This document shows, one piece after another, positions 33,713 to 35,371 of a DNA stretch of 35,371 nucleotides. Source of the stretch: Reticulitermes lucifugus (taxonomy: Eukaryota > Arthropoda > Insecta > Blattodea > Rhinotermitidae). The stretch spans positions 4,551 through 39,921 of the forward strand of contig JAKCWW010003983.1 in the NCBI GenBank assembly GCA_026260175.1, written 5' to 3'. Position 1 is the stretch's first letter. The number at the start of each line of letters is the position of its first letter. Both the position numbers and the translations under genes were made by a program. Below the pieces are notes generated by a model, which worked only from the letters and a program-made list of their open reading frames with translations, did no database searches and was not told the DNA's origin.

Positions 33713-34106
33713 TAGACAAATAGATCATCTTTCAAAAAAGGACATTACCATTTCAACATCATCAAGACACAAATGGAGTCAAATTCCTTTAATCTGAAAT
33801 CTGACACTGATGCTACGACAGTTAAGACAAACAGTCCCCAGGCTTGAAGTATCATTACATCGACTGTAGTGATAGCTCCTGAACCTATGTCTCCCACTCC
33901 ATCAACTTCTTCTTCTACGAAGACTCCTGACTGACAGCCTCCTGGTCCTTCAGCATCCCTGGTAGAAACTGCAGAGACTCCATAAAACATAGACGAGGGC
34001 CCTAATACCCCTAAACGAGCAGCTGAAGGAGGTATCGAAATGGAATACTGCTCTGATTGGTTGCGCAGCCCAAGTATAGGAGCAGAAACAAAAAATTACC
34101 CATAAG
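33713..34106 (+). pseudogene. Decayed coding-like stretch of unknown family
   Basis: One plus-strand frame, from ATG 33773, reads MESNSFNLKSDTDATTVKTN, then a stop, then PEPMSPTPSTSSSTKTPD, another stop, QPPGPSASLVETAETP, a third stop, and then NTPKRAAEGGIEMEYC up to a final stop. Two of the three stops are TGA and could have arisen from CGA by CpG decay. Low-complexity Pro/Ser/Thr content suggests a gag-like or linker region of a mobile element, or a pseudogene, but no domain is recognised. The antisense 81-codon frame is an alternative reading without support. Confidence 0.3.
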
Positions 34107-34387
34107 ACCTTAGGTCAGAGTAGGTACGGTCTGATAACACGGCACTTGTCCTGTCCCATGGATGCTGGATTAAAGGAATTCTAATGTATGTAGTTTCAAA
34201 GCTAACTACAGTATACATATTTAACATTGTATTTCTCTTGTGTTTTGTTAAATATACACCAGTTTGAAGTACACAGGGTGTCAAAATGTCTGGTTATTTT
34301 GCATCTGTCATCACCTAATTCAGGCAATACTGTACCGTTGATAAGATCTAGAATAAAATCATTATTTTTCATATGTATTTTGTTATG

Positions 34388-34650
34388 TAGCCGATCTTAG
34401 TGGCCGTGCGGTCTAAGGCGTGGATCTGGGATTGTGGGTTCGAATCCCGCCGGAGGCATGGATGTCTGTCTCTTGTGAGTGTTGTGTGTTGTCTGGTAGA
34501 GGTCTCTGCGTCGGGCTGATCACTCATCCAGAGGAGTCCTACCGAGTGTGGGTTATTGAGTGTGATCGTGAAGCCTCGATAACCAGGAGGCCCTGGCCCA
34601 ATAGGCGATGTTGTGCCCTTTGGGGGGGTGGGGGGAAGAAAAAGAAAACA
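34388..34650 (+). mobile_element. tRNA-derived SINE, tRNA-Leu-like head
   Basis: The head CCGATCTTAGTGGCCGTGCG has a good A box (34398-34411), and GGTTCGAATCC at 34437-34447 is a perfect B box. The GTGGCCGTGCGGTCTAAGGCG pattern resembles tRNA-Leu. A CpG-containing body follows (ACCAGGAGGCCCTGGCCCA), ending in a G-rich then A-rich tail (34621-34650). It is the least decayed pol III head in the window. An overlapping 126-codon frame is not a gene. Confidence 0.8.
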
Positions 34651-35300
34651 AAAATTGTCATGTACTATAACTCAATGACAAATGTGTTAAGTACCGATTT
34701 GTTGCGTAATGACGAATTTTTACAGAAATTTTACAAAATTCAATTTCAGTTACTGCAAAGAAAATTTCGGACTGACATGGACCGAAAAACCGCAACATAA
34801 TACGAATTACAGATCTTATCAACATCAACATAATTTCTAAATGCACACAGTGTGACATCTATAGATGGAATGGGTTTGCAAGAATGTACGAATCTGACTA
34901 AAACTCTTGAAGCGATTAGCTCCATCACAGGAGACACAAAAACCAACGTTTCTGAGATTTACTGCTTGTGCAGCCTCAGGATCGGTACGGACATAAAGCT
35001 GATAATGCAGTCAGTCTCAGAAAAGTTGTTTTTTAGCTCAGCTATGATGCTATGACGCGGCTGATCGCATTTACGCGCCGTAAAAGCTTCAAATCTTACA
35101 TAAATTAAATCATATTTGCAATGAATAAAGACCAAAAGCTAGTGACGTAAAGTGACGTGCGTAAACTTGCACACAACGGATTTAGAAAGACGGAAAGAAA
35201 CAATGTAATACAGTAGAATGAGGCAATAATCCGCAGTAGGGGTTTGGCACAATTTTTGTCAGATACAGATTGAAGGAAACATAAAATATGTATCACTTCC
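34651..35300. other. No gene recognised
   Basis: Overlapping frames on both strands (66-67 codons) have no motifs. The region 35040-35090 has a few CpG (GACGCGGCTGATCGC). Confidence 0.35.
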
Positions 35301-35304
35301 AAAA

Positions 35305-35371
35305 GGGTCGGGATAGCGTAGTCGGTATAGCGACTCGCTACGAGCTGGAAGGTCCGGGGATCGAATCCCGG
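35305..35371 (+). mobile_element. SINE (family S) head, cut by the window edge
   Basis: GGGTCGGGATAGCGTAGTCGG begins a tRNA-like head with A box and, at 35356-35369, the B-box region GGGGATCGAATCCC. The head aligns with that at 20611 and is better preserved. The body would lie beyond the window. Confidence 0.7.

Noticed and set aside
34388..34460. Possible functional tRNA gene
   Set aside because: The A and B boxes are good, but no complete cloverleaf with paired acceptor ends could be drawn, and a SINE body follows.
34420..34800. 126-codon plus-strand frame
   Set aside because: It begins inside the tRNA-like SINE head and runs through its G- and A-rich tail. No domain.
1..35371. CRISPR arrays, bacterial operons, integrated virus genes
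   Set aside because: No regularly spaced repeats, no closely packed long frames and no viral structural or replication motif were seen on either strand.

Overview
The window looks like insect nuclear DNA. It is AT-rich and intron-rich, with only short open frames apart from two C2H2 zinc-finger exons, and it carries many decayed transposons and tRNA-derived SINEs. The style of the SINEs and LINE tails, and zinc-finger proteins that open with a short acidic IKVEP leader, suggest a polyneopteran, most likely a cockroach or termite (Blattodea). That assignment is an inference from memory of such genomes. There is no bacterial-style operon, no CRISPR array and no functional rRNA or tRNA gene that I could support. 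One assembly gap (19 N, 13963-13981) and one isolated N (10315) are present.

Layout. From 1 to about 5000 there is no supported gene. This stretch holds a well-formed 421-bp hAT-type MITE (2392-2812), other hAT-like ends, and a broken Tigger/pogo-type transposase fragment (4600-4916, minus). From 7246 to 9404 on the minus strand is zinc-finger gene A: three coding exons, 350 aa, six intact fingers plus a decayed seventh. From 15048 to 17849, also minus, is zinc-finger gene B: three coding exons, 514 aa, thirteen intact fingers. The two genes share their exon plan exactly, including an 83-nt middle exon and the same intron phases, so they are a tandem paralogous pair. Each has a candidate non-coding 5' exon upstream (ending at 12265 and 18622).

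From about 19000 to 24000 the DNA is a mosaic of SINEs, foldback elements and LINE 3'-end fragments. From 24030 to 31800 I see almost nothing. At 31826-33432 two 42-nt minus-strand exons in compatible phase look like the C-terminal end of an unidentified gene that would continue beyond the right edge. The last 1.7 kb holds a decayed coding-like stretch and two more SINE heads.

The zinc-finger proteins are expected to be nuclear, sequence-specific DNA-binding regulators. Their N-terminal leaders hold several psi-K-x-E (SUMO-acceptor-like) motifs, and finger contact residues differ between and within the two genes. The most distinctive unnamed structure is a dispersed palindromic (foldback) repeat family with about five members in the window, two of them inside the first intron proposed for gene A.
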